From CAVQAH01 sp963784195 (GTDB lineage: Bacteria > Acidobacteriota > Vicinamibacteria > Vicinamibacterales > 2-12-FULL-66-21), in the NCBI GenBank assembly GCA_963784195.1, contig CAWARA010000022.1, positions 1-64,000 of the forward strand: DNA of 64,000 bases, written 5' to 3'. Numbering within the stretch: position 1 is the stretch's first letter; each line of letters starts with the position of its first letter. The notes under the pieces were generated by a model. It saw nothing but the letters and a program-made list of their open reading frames with translations, had not been told where the DNA came from and did no database searches. Of this stretch, positions 26,326 through 34,854 are shown piece by piece. The translations under genes were made by a program, and so were the position numbers.

Positions 26326-27327
26326 ATGCATCTCATTCACACCATTGACGCCCACACTGCCGGTGAGCCCCTCCGGCTGATCGTCGACGGGTTCCCCGAA
26401 GTCCAAGGGAACACCATGCTCGAGCGTCGCGAATGGGTTCGCGAGCACTGCGACCATCTGCGCACCGCGCTCATGCTCGAACCGCGTGGCCACACCGACA
26501 TGTATGGCGCGCTCTTCACCGAGCCCGAGGATCCGGACTCTGACGCCGGCGTGCTGTTCATGCACAACGAGGGCTACAGCACCATGTGTGGCCACGGCGT
26601 CATCGCGGTGGTGACGATTGCCCTGGAGCGAGGGCTGCTCCAGCGCCGGCCGGGCCGTGACGAAATCGTGCTCGACACGCCAGCCGGCCCCGTGCGAGCC
26701 CGCGCCAGGCTCGGCACGCTCGACGGCCGCCCCCGCGTGGCGTCGGTATCGTTCCGGAACGTCCCATCATTCGTCCTCCTCGCCGGCATCGAGGTGCCCG
26801 CGGCGGGCCGGGTGGTCCGCGCCGACGTCGCCTTTGGTGGCGCCTTTTATGCGATCGTGGACAGCGAGGCCGTCGGGATTCCAGTGCTGCCGGATCGGCT
26901 TGCCGACCTGCGCCGCGCCGGCATGGAGATCGCGAGGGGGATCGAAGCCAGGGCCCGCATCGTGCATCCGGATGAGCCAAGGCTCGAAGGGATCTACGGG
27001 ACGATTTTCACTGGACCCGCCGAAGACGGCGCCGACCTCCGGAATGTCACGATCTTTGCTGCTGCAGAGGTGGACCGCTCGCCATGCGGAACCGGAACCT
27101 GCGCCGTGATGGCGGTTCTGGCCGGAATGGGCCTTCTTGGCTCCGAGCGGGACTTCGTGCATGAGAGCATCATCGGTTCTCGCTTCCGGGGACGCATCGT
27201 CGGGGAGACTTTTGTCGGGCCGTTGACAGCCATCCTTCCCGAGATCGAAGGGGAAGCGTGGATCACCGGGGAGCACAGATTTGTCATCGACCCGAACGAC
27301 CCCCTGCGATCAGGCTTTCGGTTGTAG
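26326..27327 (+). CDS. Proline racemase/hydroxyproline epimerase family protein
   Basis: A 333-residue protein from ATG 26326, with GGAGAGG 8 nt upstream. Family motifs are HTIDAHTAGEPLRLI at the start, STMCGHGVIAVV with Cys88 and DRSPCGTGTCAVMA with Cys254. Both catalytic cysteines of the racemase/epimerase type are present. The related trans-3-hydroxyproline dehydratases replace the second with Thr, so racemisation or 2-epimerisation is the better guess. Together with the cyclodeaminase-like reductase it could process D-proline or 4-hydroxyproline. It is probably co-transcribed with the amidohydrolase across the palindromic repeat. Confidence 0.92.
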   Translation: MHLIHTIDAHTAGEPLRLIVDGFPEVQGNTMLERREWVREHCDHLRTALMLEPRGHTDMYGALFTEPEDPDSDAGVLFMHNEGYSTMCGHGVIAVVTIALERGLLQRRPGRDEIVLDTPAGPVRARARLGTLDGRPRVASVSFRNVPSFVLLAGIEVPAAGRVVRADVAFGGAFYAIVDSEAVGIPVLPDRLADLRRAGMEIARGIEARARIVHPDEPRLEGIYGTIFTGPAEDGADLRNVTIFAAAEVDRSPCGTGTCAVMAVLAGMGLLGSERDFVHESIIGSRFRGRIVGETFVGPLTAILPEIEGEAWITGEHRFVIDPNDPLRSGFRL

Positions 27328-27396
27328 AATCGAGATTGCCCAACGTCCGTTGACAACGCGCGCGACCGGTCCGTACACTCGTGTGCCCGGTCCGCT

Positions 27397-29367
27397 ATGG
27401 GCTCCCCAGACATGCTTGGTAAGACAGTAGGAAAATATCGAATCGTCGATCGCCTTGGCCGTGGCGGCATGGGCACTGTCTACAAGGCAGTGGACGAGAC
27501 GCTCGAACGCGAAGTTGCGATCAAGGTCCTGAACCCCGACCTCGGGGAAAGTGACGTACTCAAGCGCTTCCGCGCCGAAGCGGTGACGCTCGCGCGTCTG
27601 AACCATCAGGGCATCGCCACCCTCTTCGAGCTGCATCGCCACGACGACGACCTGTTGATGGTGATGGAGTTCGTCCGCGGCGAAACCTTCCACGATCTGT
27701 CCGAACGTCTCGGCCAGCTGGCGCCACCGCAGGCCGCACAATTGTGCGTGCAGGTTCTCGATGCGCTGGCCCACGCGCATCGCGCCGGCGTCGTGCATCG
27801 CGATCTGAAACCGGCAAACCTGATGGTTACCGATGGTGGAACCGTCAAGGTCATGGACTTCGGGATCGCGCGCGTCCTCGGCACAGAACACTACACGCAA
27901 AGCGGCTACATGATGGGGACGCCGGCGTACATGGCGCCGGAACAGGTTCTCGGTCGCGACGTGGACGGTCGTGCGGACCTGTATGCCGTGGGCGTCGTGC
28001 TGTATCGCCTGCTCGCCGCGCAGCTGCCGTTCGAAGCGGACACCGCGATCGCGATGGTGCAGAAGCAACTGTCCGATGCACCAACGCCTGTCGCCAGAGT
28101 CCGCCCGGATCTGCCCGACTGGTGCTCCGTCATTCTCGAACGCTCGCTCGCCAAGGATCCCGCGGACCGCTTCCAGACCGCCGAGGAGTTCCGCGCTGCA
28201 CTCATCAATGCCACGCATCTCGAGTCGTTGGGCGATCTCCCGACGATGGCCACGCCGACGCCGCCAGGATTGCTGCGCGATCCGGACATGACGATGGCGC
28301 ACGACGAGGCGTTGTCGCGGGCAACGGCAGCGTCCGCCCGTACGAGGCAGAGCGCAACTGGGGCGGCAGTGGCAACACCTCCCGCAGTTGCGGCAAAGGC
28401 CACCGGAGCGGCTGCGGCATCGACCGCGCCACGCGCTCCTGTGAGCCCCTCGGTGGAACGAACAACCGGCACGACCGTCGTGCTCGGCGGCAAGCATCTC
28501 GCTGGAATCGCGGCGATGTTCGTGGTGCTCGCCGCGGGGATCGGCATACTGGGATTTGCTGCGTTGCGTCGCGGGACGTTCCAGCAGCAGCTGCCTTTGC
28601 TTGGAACGCAGCCGCAGCTCGCGACCGACGCGTCCTCGTCGTCATCGACGCCGACGACCCCTCCGGCTTCTGTGGATGGTCAGGCGGGCGGCGGTCAGGC
28701 ACCTGGAACACCGCCCACCGCGGCGGACGGGACGGCGACTCCGCCTCCTGGTCCCGGGGCTGTCGCGGCGACGGCAGGCGCTACTCCCGTGCAACCTGTT
28801 GGATCGGTTCCTGCGCCACCAGCGACGCCGACGCCGAAGCCGAACGCACGTGCGACGGCACCGGCAACGCCTCCGGCCCCGCCTCCTGTCGAAACGGCAG
28901 CCACTACGGCGAAATCACCTGTCGCGAAATCGGCGGCGACCGAACCGCCACCTCCAGCCGTCCCGGCCTCGACGGCTTCAGCCGCATCGGTTTCGTTCGA
29001 GGGCGTGCGGGTGCTGGTGTCCGACGGTGGCGACCGGGCTCGAGAGCGTCAGGGCGTGCTGCAGCTCGGCGGCGGCAGGCTCACGATCGTCGATCGTGCA
29101 GGCGGCAATCCGATCGCCGTGCTGCCGTACAACTCGATCGCCGGTGCGTTCTATTCGCGTTCGAAGCAGCCCAGATGGAAGGATGCGAACGGCAAGGACG
29201 TCGAAAGCCGCGCCGACCTGGGCCGCATGGGATTCTTCCGAGGCGAGCGCAACTGGGTAATCTTCCTCTCGAATTCCGAGCCGCTCATCATCCGCCTGGA
29301 AGATGACGATTTGAAGGCCGTGCTGCCAGCCATTCAGGAACAGACCGGCATCGCTATCAAGCGCTGA
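27397..29367 (+). CDS. Membrane-anchored Ser/Thr protein kinase (PknB-like)
   Basis: About 656 residues. The kinase domain spans about 12-275: Gly loop GRGGMGTVY, ATP-binding Lys43 (VAIKVL), catalytic HRDLKPAN with Asp136, DFG at VMDFGIARV, activation loop and MAPEQ. One transmembrane helix follows near 366-388 (HLAGIAAMFVVLAAGIGILG). A Pro/Ala/Thr-rich external linker (about 405-530) is low-complexity and leads to a C-terminal globular domain of about 125 residues (SFEGVRVLVSDGGDRAR...). The external domain has no PASTA repeats and is not recognised. The alternative start ATG 27412 (MLGKTVGKYRIVDRL) is nearer the kinase fold. The partner substrate is unknown. Confidence 0.92.
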   Translation: MGSPDMLGKTVGKYRIVDRLGRGGMGTVYKAVDETLEREVAIKVLNPDLGESDVLKRFRAEAVTLARLNHQGIATLFELHRHDDDLLMVMEFVRGETFHDLSERLGQLAPPQAAQLCVQVLDALAHAHRAGVVHRDLKPANLMVTDGGTVKVMDFGIARVLGTEHYTQSGYMMGTPAYMAPEQVLGRDVDGRADLYAVGVVLYRLLAAQLPFEADTAIAMVQKQLSDAPTPVARVRPDLPDWCSVILERSLAKDPADRFQTAEEFRAALINATHLESLGDLPTMATPTPPGLLRDPDMTMAHDEALSRATAASARTRQSATGAAVATPPAVAAKATGAAAASTAPRAPVSPSVERTTGTTVVLGGKHLAGIAAMFVVLAAGIGILGFAALRRGTFQQQLPLLGTQPQLATDASSSSSTPTTPPASVDGQAGGGQAPGTPPTAADGTATPPPGPGAVAATAGATPVQPVGSVPAPPATPTPKPNARATAPATPPAPPPVETAATTAKSPVAKSAATEPPPPAVPASTASAASVSFEGVRVLVSDGGDRARERQGVLQLGGGRLTIVDRAGGNPIAVLPYNSIAGAFYSRSKQPRWKDANGKDVESRADLGRMGFFRGERNWVIFLSNSEPLIIRLEDDDLKAVLPAIQEQTGIAIKR

Positions 29368-29378
29368 CGCCTCCCGCG

Positions 29379-31079
29379 TCAGTATCCGATTGCCAGACCA
29401 TCCTTTCGGGGATCCGATCCGCCCATCATCACACCCGTCCGCGGGTCGATCAGGATCCCCTGGAACCCTCCGAACGCACCGATGGTGGTGATCAGCCGGT
29501 GACCTCTGGCGTCGAGTCCGAAACGAACTTCAGGGGAAATGGCGGATTCGAGCGCGAGACCTGCTGATGAATGCCGAAAGCGCGGCGCTTCACCGGCTTC
29601 CTGGACGTTCATGCCGAACTCGATCAGGTTCAGCAGTACCTGGACGTGTCCTTGTGGCTGCATGTCGCCGCCCATCACGCCAAACGACAGCCACGGCCGC
29701 TTGTCTTTCAGGACCATCGCCGGCACCAGGGTATGGAACGGACGCTTGCCGGGGGCGATGACGTTGGGATGCCCCTCCCGGAGCGAGAAGAGACTGCCGC
29801 GGTTGTGCAGCGCGATACCGGTATTGCCGGCGACGATCCCGGCGCCGAAGCTCTCGAAGATCGACTGGATCAGCGAGACGACGTTGCCGTCGCGATCGGC
29901 GGCGGTCAGGTAGATCGTGTCACCGTGCGCTTCCGGATGAATTTCCGGTGACGGCGACTGGCTCTGAATGGCGAGCGGCGTGTAGTCACGCGCCGCGCGC
30001 TTCGGGTCGATCGCTTTCCGCCGCTCGGCTCCGTACTCCTTGGACAGCATGCGATCGAGCGCCGCGCGCGGCACCGCCGCCGGATCGGCGAGCCAGGCAT
30101 CACGATCAGCGAAGGCTGCGCGTTTGGCCTCAACCAGCAGGTGCAGATACTCCGCCGAGTTGTGTCCCAGCCCTTTCAGATCGAAGCCCTCGAGGATGTT
30201 CAGCATCTGCAGCGCGGTGACGCCCTGCGTATTGGGGGGAAGCTCGAGAACCTCGTATCCCTTGTAGGTCGTCGAGATGGCCTCGATCCAGTCAGATCGG
30301 TGGCCGGCCAGGTCGGCAGCGGTGAGCAGGCCGTTGCGGGCCTTCATGTCTGCCGCGATCGCATCGGCAATCGCGCCCTTGTAGAACGCGTCCCGGCCGC
30401 CACTCGCGATCTGCGAGAGGCTGTTCGCCAGATTCGGGTTGCGGAAGATGTCGCCGGTCGCGGGCGCGCGCCCGTTCACCAGAAACGTCGACGCGGCGGC
30501 AGGATCGCGCGAGAGCGTGTCTTCCACGTCTTTCCACTGGTGCGAGATGATCTCGCTGACGGCGAAGCCGTCCTTCGCGTAACCAATCGCCGGTTCGAGC
30601 GCCCGCGCCAGCGTGATCGTCCCGTGCTTCGTCAGCAGCTCGTTCCATCCATCGACGACGCCCGGAACGCTCACCGACAGCTCGCCGCGGTACGGAATCG
30701 ACTGCAGCTTTCGGCGGCGGAACTCCTCGAGCGTCGCCGCGGCGGGAGCCCGGCCGCTGGCGTTCAGCGCGCGCACGCTCTTCGTCTTGGCATCGTAGAC
30801 AATCGCAAACAGGTCTCCACCGATCCCGTTCATCGTCGGCTCGACGACGGAGAGGACCGCCGCGGCGGTGACGGCCGCATCGATGGCGTTGCCGCCCTGC
30901 TGCATCACGCGAAGGCCGGCAGCAGAGGCGAGTGGCTGACTCGTGGCGATGATCCCGTTGCGCGCGAGCACGACGGATCGGGTGGAACGCGGATTGGGTG
31001 CCGGCCGGTCACCCGGCGACTGACCTGGAGTTGTAGCTGTCATCAGAAGGATGCCTGCAGTCGTGAACGCCTTGCGCAT
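29379..31079 (-). CDS. ggt: Gamma-glutamyltransferase (Ntn hydrolase), periplasmic
   Basis: A 566-residue precursor from ATG 31079 with a signal peptide (MRKAFTTAGILLMTATT). The large-subunit signature GGNAIDAAVTAAAVLSVVEP...GIGGDLFAIV is clear. The autoprocessing site is at Thr388 in HGDTIYLTAADRDG, which becomes the N-terminal nucleophile of the small subunit. GGDMQPQGHVQVLLN and the C-terminal GGSDPRKDGLAIGY complete the family pattern. It cleaves gamma-glutamyl compounds such as glutathione. The start follows TATAGA by 7 nt without a ribosome site, suggesting a leaderless mRNA. It converges with the kinase gene 11 nt away. Confidence 0.95.
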   Translation of the reverse strand: MRKAFTTAGILLMTATTPGQSPGDRPAPNPRSTRSVVLARNGIIATSQPLASAAGLRVMQQGGNAIDAAVTAAAVLSVVEPTMNGIGGDLFAIVYDAKTKSVRALNASGRAPAAATLEEFRRRKLQSIPYRGELSVSVPGVVDGWNELLTKHGTITLARALEPAIGYAKDGFAVSEIISHQWKDVEDTLSRDPAAASTFLVNGRAPATGDIFRNPNLANSLSQIASGGRDAFYKGAIADAIAADMKARNGLLTAADLAGHRSDWIEAISTTYKGYEVLELPPNTQGVTALQMLNILEGFDLKGLGHNSAEYLHLLVEAKRAAFADRDAWLADPAAVPRAALDRMLSKEYGAERRKAIDPKRAARDYTPLAIQSQSPSPEIHPEAHGDTIYLTAADRDGNVVSLIQSIFESFGAGIVAGNTGIALHNRGSLFSLREGHPNVIAPGKRPFHTLVPAMVLKDKRPWLSFGVMGGDMQPQGHVQVLLNLIEFGMNVQEAGEAPRFRHSSAGLALESAISPEVRFGLDARGHRLITTIGAFGGFQGILIDPRTGVMMGGSDPRKDGLAIGY

Positions 31080-31125
31080 GGGGCATTCTATAACTTCAGC
31101 GTCTGGGCCCGAAGGCAGGGCCATG

Positions 31126-31219
31126 CCGTGGTCCGTAGCTCGTCGCTCGTGGCTCGTAGAGCGAATTGACGCCGTCTGTGTTCTGCGAGCTACGAGCGAC
31201 GAACCACGAACTACGGCAG
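31126..31219. repeat. Long imperfect palindromic intergenic repeat, copy 1
   Basis: Two 35-nt arms (31126-31160 and 31182-31216) are inverted copies with six mismatches, all transitions, around a 21-nt loop. The arms consist of repeating GCTCGT/GTTCGT units. A second element built from the same units lies at 60635-60726. It fills most of the gap between gamma-glutamyltransferase and the aldehyde oxidoreductase, which are divergent. Confidence 0.65.
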
Positions 31220-31259
31220 TATCGAGCCCGAGTCCCGAGCCCCGAGCTATACTTCTCTT

Positions 31260-33215
31260 ATGGCCATCCGCGACCGGGTCGCTCGACTTGTCGCTGAGCT
31301 GCCGCGGGAGCCGCAGTTTCCGACCCAGGGTGCCACGCTGTTCGTGGACCTCGAGCGCCGCCAGGTGCAGCGCGGTTACACGCCGTTGCCGGTGATCACC
31401 ACGCTGCTTGCAGGCCGCGGCGCGAACATGTTCTACCTGCATCGCCTGCTCGACGAGTCGCTGACCCCTCTGGACCCGGATGTTCCACTGATCTTCGGGT
31501 CCGGCATTCTGACCGGCATCGTCCCGAGCGCGGCCCGCGGCAACGCCACCTCCTGGTCGCCGGAGTCCGGCGTGATCATGGACTCCAACGCCGGCGATTA
31601 CTTTCCGTCGTTCATCAGGATGAACGGCATCGATCATCTGGTGCTGTACGGCCGCGCACCGGACTGGCTGCTGCTGCGCATTCGTTCGGGGACGCTGGAG
31701 TTCCTCGACGGCACGCCGTACCTCGGGCTCGACAACATCGACCTGCGCGAACGTATTCCGCAGGACTTTGGCGGCACGTGGACGCGGGATCTGTCGATGG
31801 TCAACGTGACGCGGGCAGGCGAGAACCTCGTGCTCACGAGCGCCATCATGGCGGGGCCGAAAGCCTGCTACGCGCGCGGCGGACCAGGCGCGAAGATGGG
31901 ATCGCTGAAGGTCAAGGCGATCGTCGTGCAGGGTCAGACGCGCGACTTCGAAACGGCGCAGCCCTACAAGGGATACAACCGGACGATCGCGCAGAAGCTG
32001 CTCGAGACCTCTGTCGTCAAGCACGCGTTGAAGACGACCGGCACGCCATTTCTGTACAAGCCGAGCCGCATCCTCGGCGCGATGGGTACGAAGAACAACC
32101 AGGAGACGACCTGGACCGATCGCCTCGATGCCGATCACATCACGCCGTACCGGCCCGGGATGGCCGGCTGCTTCAGATGCCCGGTCAATTGCCGTCCGCT
32201 GAACCAGCTGAATTCTGACGCGTCCGATCGCTACGGCCGCGGCGACGGCCCGGAGTACGTCACGCTCGGGAAGTTCGGGCCGAACCTCGGCATCGATCGC
32301 ATCGAGTCGGTGATCCGGTTGAACAACATCTGCAACGATCTGGGCCTCGATACGGCGTCGACGGGGTCAGCGATCGGTTGGGCGATGGAGCTGTTCCAGC
32401 GCGGGATCATCAACGAATCGCACACCGGCGGCCTGCCGTTGACCTGGGGTGACGCCGGGATCGTCGAACGCCTGCTGTTCATGATGTCGCGCCGCGAGGG
32501 TTTCGGCGATGCGCTTGCGGACAGCACGCGCGCCGTAGAGAAGGGGCATTACCCTCCCGAAGCCCTCGAGTACAGGATGGCTGTGAAGGGCCTGATGCAG
32601 AGCGATCCGCACGATGCGCGCATCCTGAAGGCGTTCGCCCTCGGACTGGCCGTCGCGACGCGCGGCATGGATCACCTGCGCAACCGCGTGACGCTCGAGA
32701 TCAACGCACGCATCAACGACGATCCGGATTTCAAGGCACGCTTGTACGGCAGTCCGGTGAGCGCGCCGCCGAATAGCTACGAGAGCAAGGAAGTGGCGGT
32801 GCGCGCCTGCGAGAACGTGTACGGCGTCGGCGACGCTGTCGGGATGTGCCGCTTCACGACGAAGCTGTTCAACAGCCCGTCGCTGCCCGGGCTCGACGAG
32901 TTCGCGGCGCAGATTGCCAACGTGACCGGTTTGACGATGTCAGCTCCGGCGCTCGATCGCGTCGGCCTGAACATCATGGGCGTCGAACGCCTGATCAATC
33001 AGCGCCTCGGCGTGCGCCGTGCGGACGACACGCTGCCGGCGCGCTGGTTCGACGAGCCAATTCAGGTCGGTTCCTACAAGGGCGAACGCATCGATCGCGC
33101 GCAGTTCGACGAAATGATCTCGCGCTTCTACGCGATTTCCAATCTCGATGATGAAGGTGTGCCGGTGAAGGCGTGGCGCGAGGAACTCGAGGCGACGCTG
33201 GGGGCGGCGGGGTAA
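31260..33215 (+). CDS. Tungsten-dependent aldehyde:ferredoxin oxidoreductase family protein
   Basis: A 651-residue protein. The N-terminal tungstopterin-binding domain is recognised by the RAARGNATSWSPESG-like segment and the CYARGGPGAKMGSLK pterin motif. The 4Fe-4S cluster cysteines are CFRCPVNC (CxxCxxxC) near residue 305 and a distant Cys in DAVGMCRF near residue 530. The C-terminal helical domains match the family length (about 600-650). Such enzymes oxidise aldehydes to acids with a tungsten or molybdenum bis-pterin cofactor. The gene begins 6 nt after TATACT with no ribosome site, so it is probably leaderless. A MoaD-like gene abuts its stop codon. Confidence 0.92.
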   Translation: MAIRDRVARLVAELPREPQFPTQGATLFVDLERRQVQRGYTPLPVITTLLAGRGANMFYLHRLLDESLTPLDPDVPLIFGSGILTGIVPSAARGNATSWSPESGVIMDSNAGDYFPSFIRMNGIDHLVLYGRAPDWLLLRIRSGTLEFLDGTPYLGLDNIDLRERIPQDFGGTWTRDLSMVNVTRAGENLVLTSAIMAGPKACYARGGPGAKMGSLKVKAIVVQGQTRDFETAQPYKGYNRTIAQKLLETSVVKHALKTTGTPFLYKPSRILGAMGTKNNQETTWTDRLDADHITPYRPGMAGCFRCPVNCRPLNQLNSDASDRYGRGDGPEYVTLGKFGPNLGIDRIESVIRLNNICNDLGLDTASTGSAIGWAMELFQRGIINESHTGGLPLTWGDAGIVERLLFMMSRREGFGDALADSTRAVEKGHYPPEALEYRMAVKGLMQSDPHDARILKAFALGLAVATRGMDHLRNRVTLEINARINDDPDFKARLYGSPVSAPPNSYESKEVAVRACENVYGVGDAVGMCRFTTKLFNSPSLPGLDEFAAQIANVTGLTMSAPALDRVGLNIMGVERLINQRLGVRRADDTLPARWFDEPIQVGSYKGERIDRAQFDEMISRFYAISNLDDEGVPVKAWREELEATLGAAG

Positions 33216-33467
33216 ATGATCACTGTGCGGCTGCCGTCGACGCTTCGCGTAAGCGCGAGCGACTCGCTCGAAATTCATGAGCCGCTCGCGACGGTGGCCG
33301 ACCTGATCGACGTGCTCGACAGACGAATCCCGGGCTTCCGCGATCAGTTGAACGATTCGGTGTTCAACTTCGCCGTGAACGACGAGATGCTGCTGTATCA
33401 CGCGCGGGAACGCGCGCTGAAACCGGGCGACGTCGTGGAGATTATCCCCACCATCTCAGGGGGTTAG
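33216..33467 (+). CDS. MoaD/ThiS-family sulfur carrier protein
   Basis: An 83-residue ubiquitin-like protein beginning ITVRLPSTLRV and ending VEIIPTISGG. The terminal Gly-Gly is the site that is adenylated and loaded with sulfur. Its ATG follows the last base of the oxidoreductase stop codon with zero spacing, a strong sign of coupled expression. In organisms with tungsten oxidoreductases, such dedicated MoaD copies provide the dithiolene sulfur of the pterin cofactor. The 3' end is followed by GC-rich inverted sequence at about 33475-33500 that may slow transcription. Confidence 0.88.
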   Translation: MITVRLPSTLRVSASDSLEIHEPLATVADLIDVLDRRIPGFRDQLNDSVFNFAVNDEMLLYHARERALKPGDVVEIIPTISGG

Positions 33468-33514
33468 CGGGAGGGCGGCTAGCAGCCCGGCAGGGCCGGC
33501 GGTGCGTTCTCGCC

Positions 33515-33601
33515 TTACGCAAGTGCCACAGCGATGATGGTGCAGACGAGCAGGAACGCAACGATGCGCTCCGCATTGCTGGAGAAATCCCATTCAAACA
33601 T
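33515..33601 (-). CDS. 28-residue single-helix small membrane protein (candidate)
   Basis: A short frame with ATG 33601 and stop at 33517-33515, preceded on the minus strand by AAAGGA about 12 nt upstream. It begins MFEWDFSSNAERIV, then one hydrophobic helix AFLLVCTIIAVALA runs to the C terminus. It lies downstream of the VWA gene on the same strand. Size, ribosome site and helix agree with a real micro-protein, but the frame is short enough to occur by chance. Confidence 0.4.
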   Translation of the reverse strand: MFEWDFSSNAERIVAFLLVCTIIAVALA

Positions 33602-33715
33602 GGAGGTTTCCGTCCTTTCAAAGAGTTAGACGGCCCACCCCCACTAAAAGTTTAGAGTCCGAAGGTCAGAAAACTGTGAGCTTTCTGTGGCAGCTCTACC
33701 GGCCTTCATCTGCAG

Positions 33716-34636
33716 CTACTTACCGGCAGTCGACGCGGTGCCGGGGCTCGCGACGTAGCTTCGCCGTGCCCTGGCTGTCATGCCCGGACGTTTGACCCGC
33801 ACTTCGAGTTTGTGCACCTTGCCGTCCAGTGTTTCCGGCGTGAAGCCCATGACGTATTGCGCGTGCAGCTCCTGCGCGACACGCGTAAACGTCGCACCGA
33901 GCTCGTCCTTCTTCTTCAGCACGAAAAACCCGCCGCCGGTCTCCTCGGACAGCTTCCTCAGCCCGCGATCGGGGCTGGTCCGGACCCGCTGCGCGCCATT
34001 GTAGAATTCGTTCTCGAGCCCCACCGAATACACCATCACTTCCTCGAGGCGGGCGCGATCGAGCGCTTCTCCGGACCCCAGACGGCTGGCCGTGTCCTCG
34101 CCGTCGGTGAACACGATCACGACCTTGCGCCCCTGAACGCCCCCGAGGTTCTCGATGCTGAAATCCACCGCGTCGTACAAGCGCGTCGGATAGCCGAAGT
34201 CGAGGTCCCTCATCATGCGGATCAGCTGGTCGCGATTGTCGGTGTAGGGAAGACCCTGCCCCGGATGGATCTCCAGCTTGTCGTTGAACGCGCCGATCTT
34301 GGCCTTGTCCTCCGGATGCATGCGGATGATGAACTGCTCCGCGGCCTGCTTCACGAAGTCGAGGGCGAGGGTCATGCTGCCGCTCGTGTCCAGCATGATC
34401 ACCGCAGTGATCGGCTGCGGCTCGTTGTAGAAGTTGGTGAGCGTTTGCAGCTTGCCGTTGTCGTAGATCTCGAAGTCCTCCTGCACGAGACCGGGGACCA
34501 GGCGACGGTCCTTGTCGGTCACCGTCACGTACACGGGGACTGTTTGCGTCGTGACCTTGATCTGCGCGTCCGTGGGCACGATCAGGGCGCCGGTGGCGAT
34601 CGTCAGTAGTACAAGCGAACGGATCGTCGAGTGCAT
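33716..34636 (-). CDS. Secreted VWA-domain protein of the acidobacterial type
   Basis: A 306-residue protein with a signal peptide (MHSTIRSLVLLTIATGALIVP). An N-terminal beta domain (VPVYVTVTDKDRRLVPGLVQ...FEIYDNGKLQTLTNF) precedes a von Willebrand A domain with an intact metal-ion site DTSGSM near residue 82 and TDGED near 182. A C-terminal beta domain follows (VHKLEVRVKRPGMTARARRS). This layout is abundant in acidobacteria, where copies often adjoin TonB receptors or TPR proteins. It probably binds protein ligands in the periplasm in a metal-dependent way. It is downstream of a TonB-dependent receptor gene, with a terminator-like hairpin between them. Confidence 0.9.
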   Translation of the reverse strand: MHSTIRSLVLLTIATGALIVPTDAQIKVTTQTVPVYVTVTDKDRRLVPGLVQEDFEIYDNGKLQTLTNFYNEPQPITAVIMLDTSGSMTLALDFVKQAAEQFIIRMHPEDKAKIGAFNDKLEIHPGQGLPYTDNRDQLIRMMRDLDFGYPTRLYDAVDFSIENLGGVQGRKVVIVFTDGEDTASRLGSGEALDRARLEEVMVYSVGLENEFYNGAQRVRTSPDRGLRKLSEETGGGFFVLKKKDELGATFTRVAQELHAQYVMGFTPETLDGKVHKLEVRVKRPGMTARARRSYVASPGTASTAGK

Positions 34637-34741
34637 ATTTCGTCCACAGTCTGCAGAAAACATTCCACGGAAGAGGTGCCGGAGTTTCGCGCGGAACGTC
34701 GTGGTGCGGCGCGAAGTGACCCCTACAGGATACAAGACAAA

Positions 34742-34771
34742 GGGGCTGGAACCTCGAAAGGCTCCAGCCCC
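34742..34771 (-). terminator. Intrinsic terminator after the TonB receptor gene
   Basis: A 9-bp perfect stem, GGGGCTGGA (34742-34750) and TCCAGCCCC (34763-34771). On the minus strand it is followed by the T-rich TTTGTCTTGT. Position, about 85 nt beyond the receptor stop, suits termination of that gene before the VWA gene. Confidence 0.55.
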
Positions 34772-34854
34772 CTGACTTGCGTCGCGTTTCCAGGCCCGCC
34801 CTTCGCCAAGGCTACGGCGGGCAAGCCGAGTCCCGAGCCCCGGCCCAATCAAAG

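Noticed and set aside
27310..28497. A 395-codon minus-strand frame opposite the kinase gene
   Set aside because: It is the mirror of the kinase domain sequence and contains no recognisable motif.
28380..28990. Repetitive sequence resembling a CRISPR or tandem-repeat array
   Set aside because: It is codon bias in the Pro/Ala/Thr-rich linker of the kinase; no regular repeat-spacer spacing exists.
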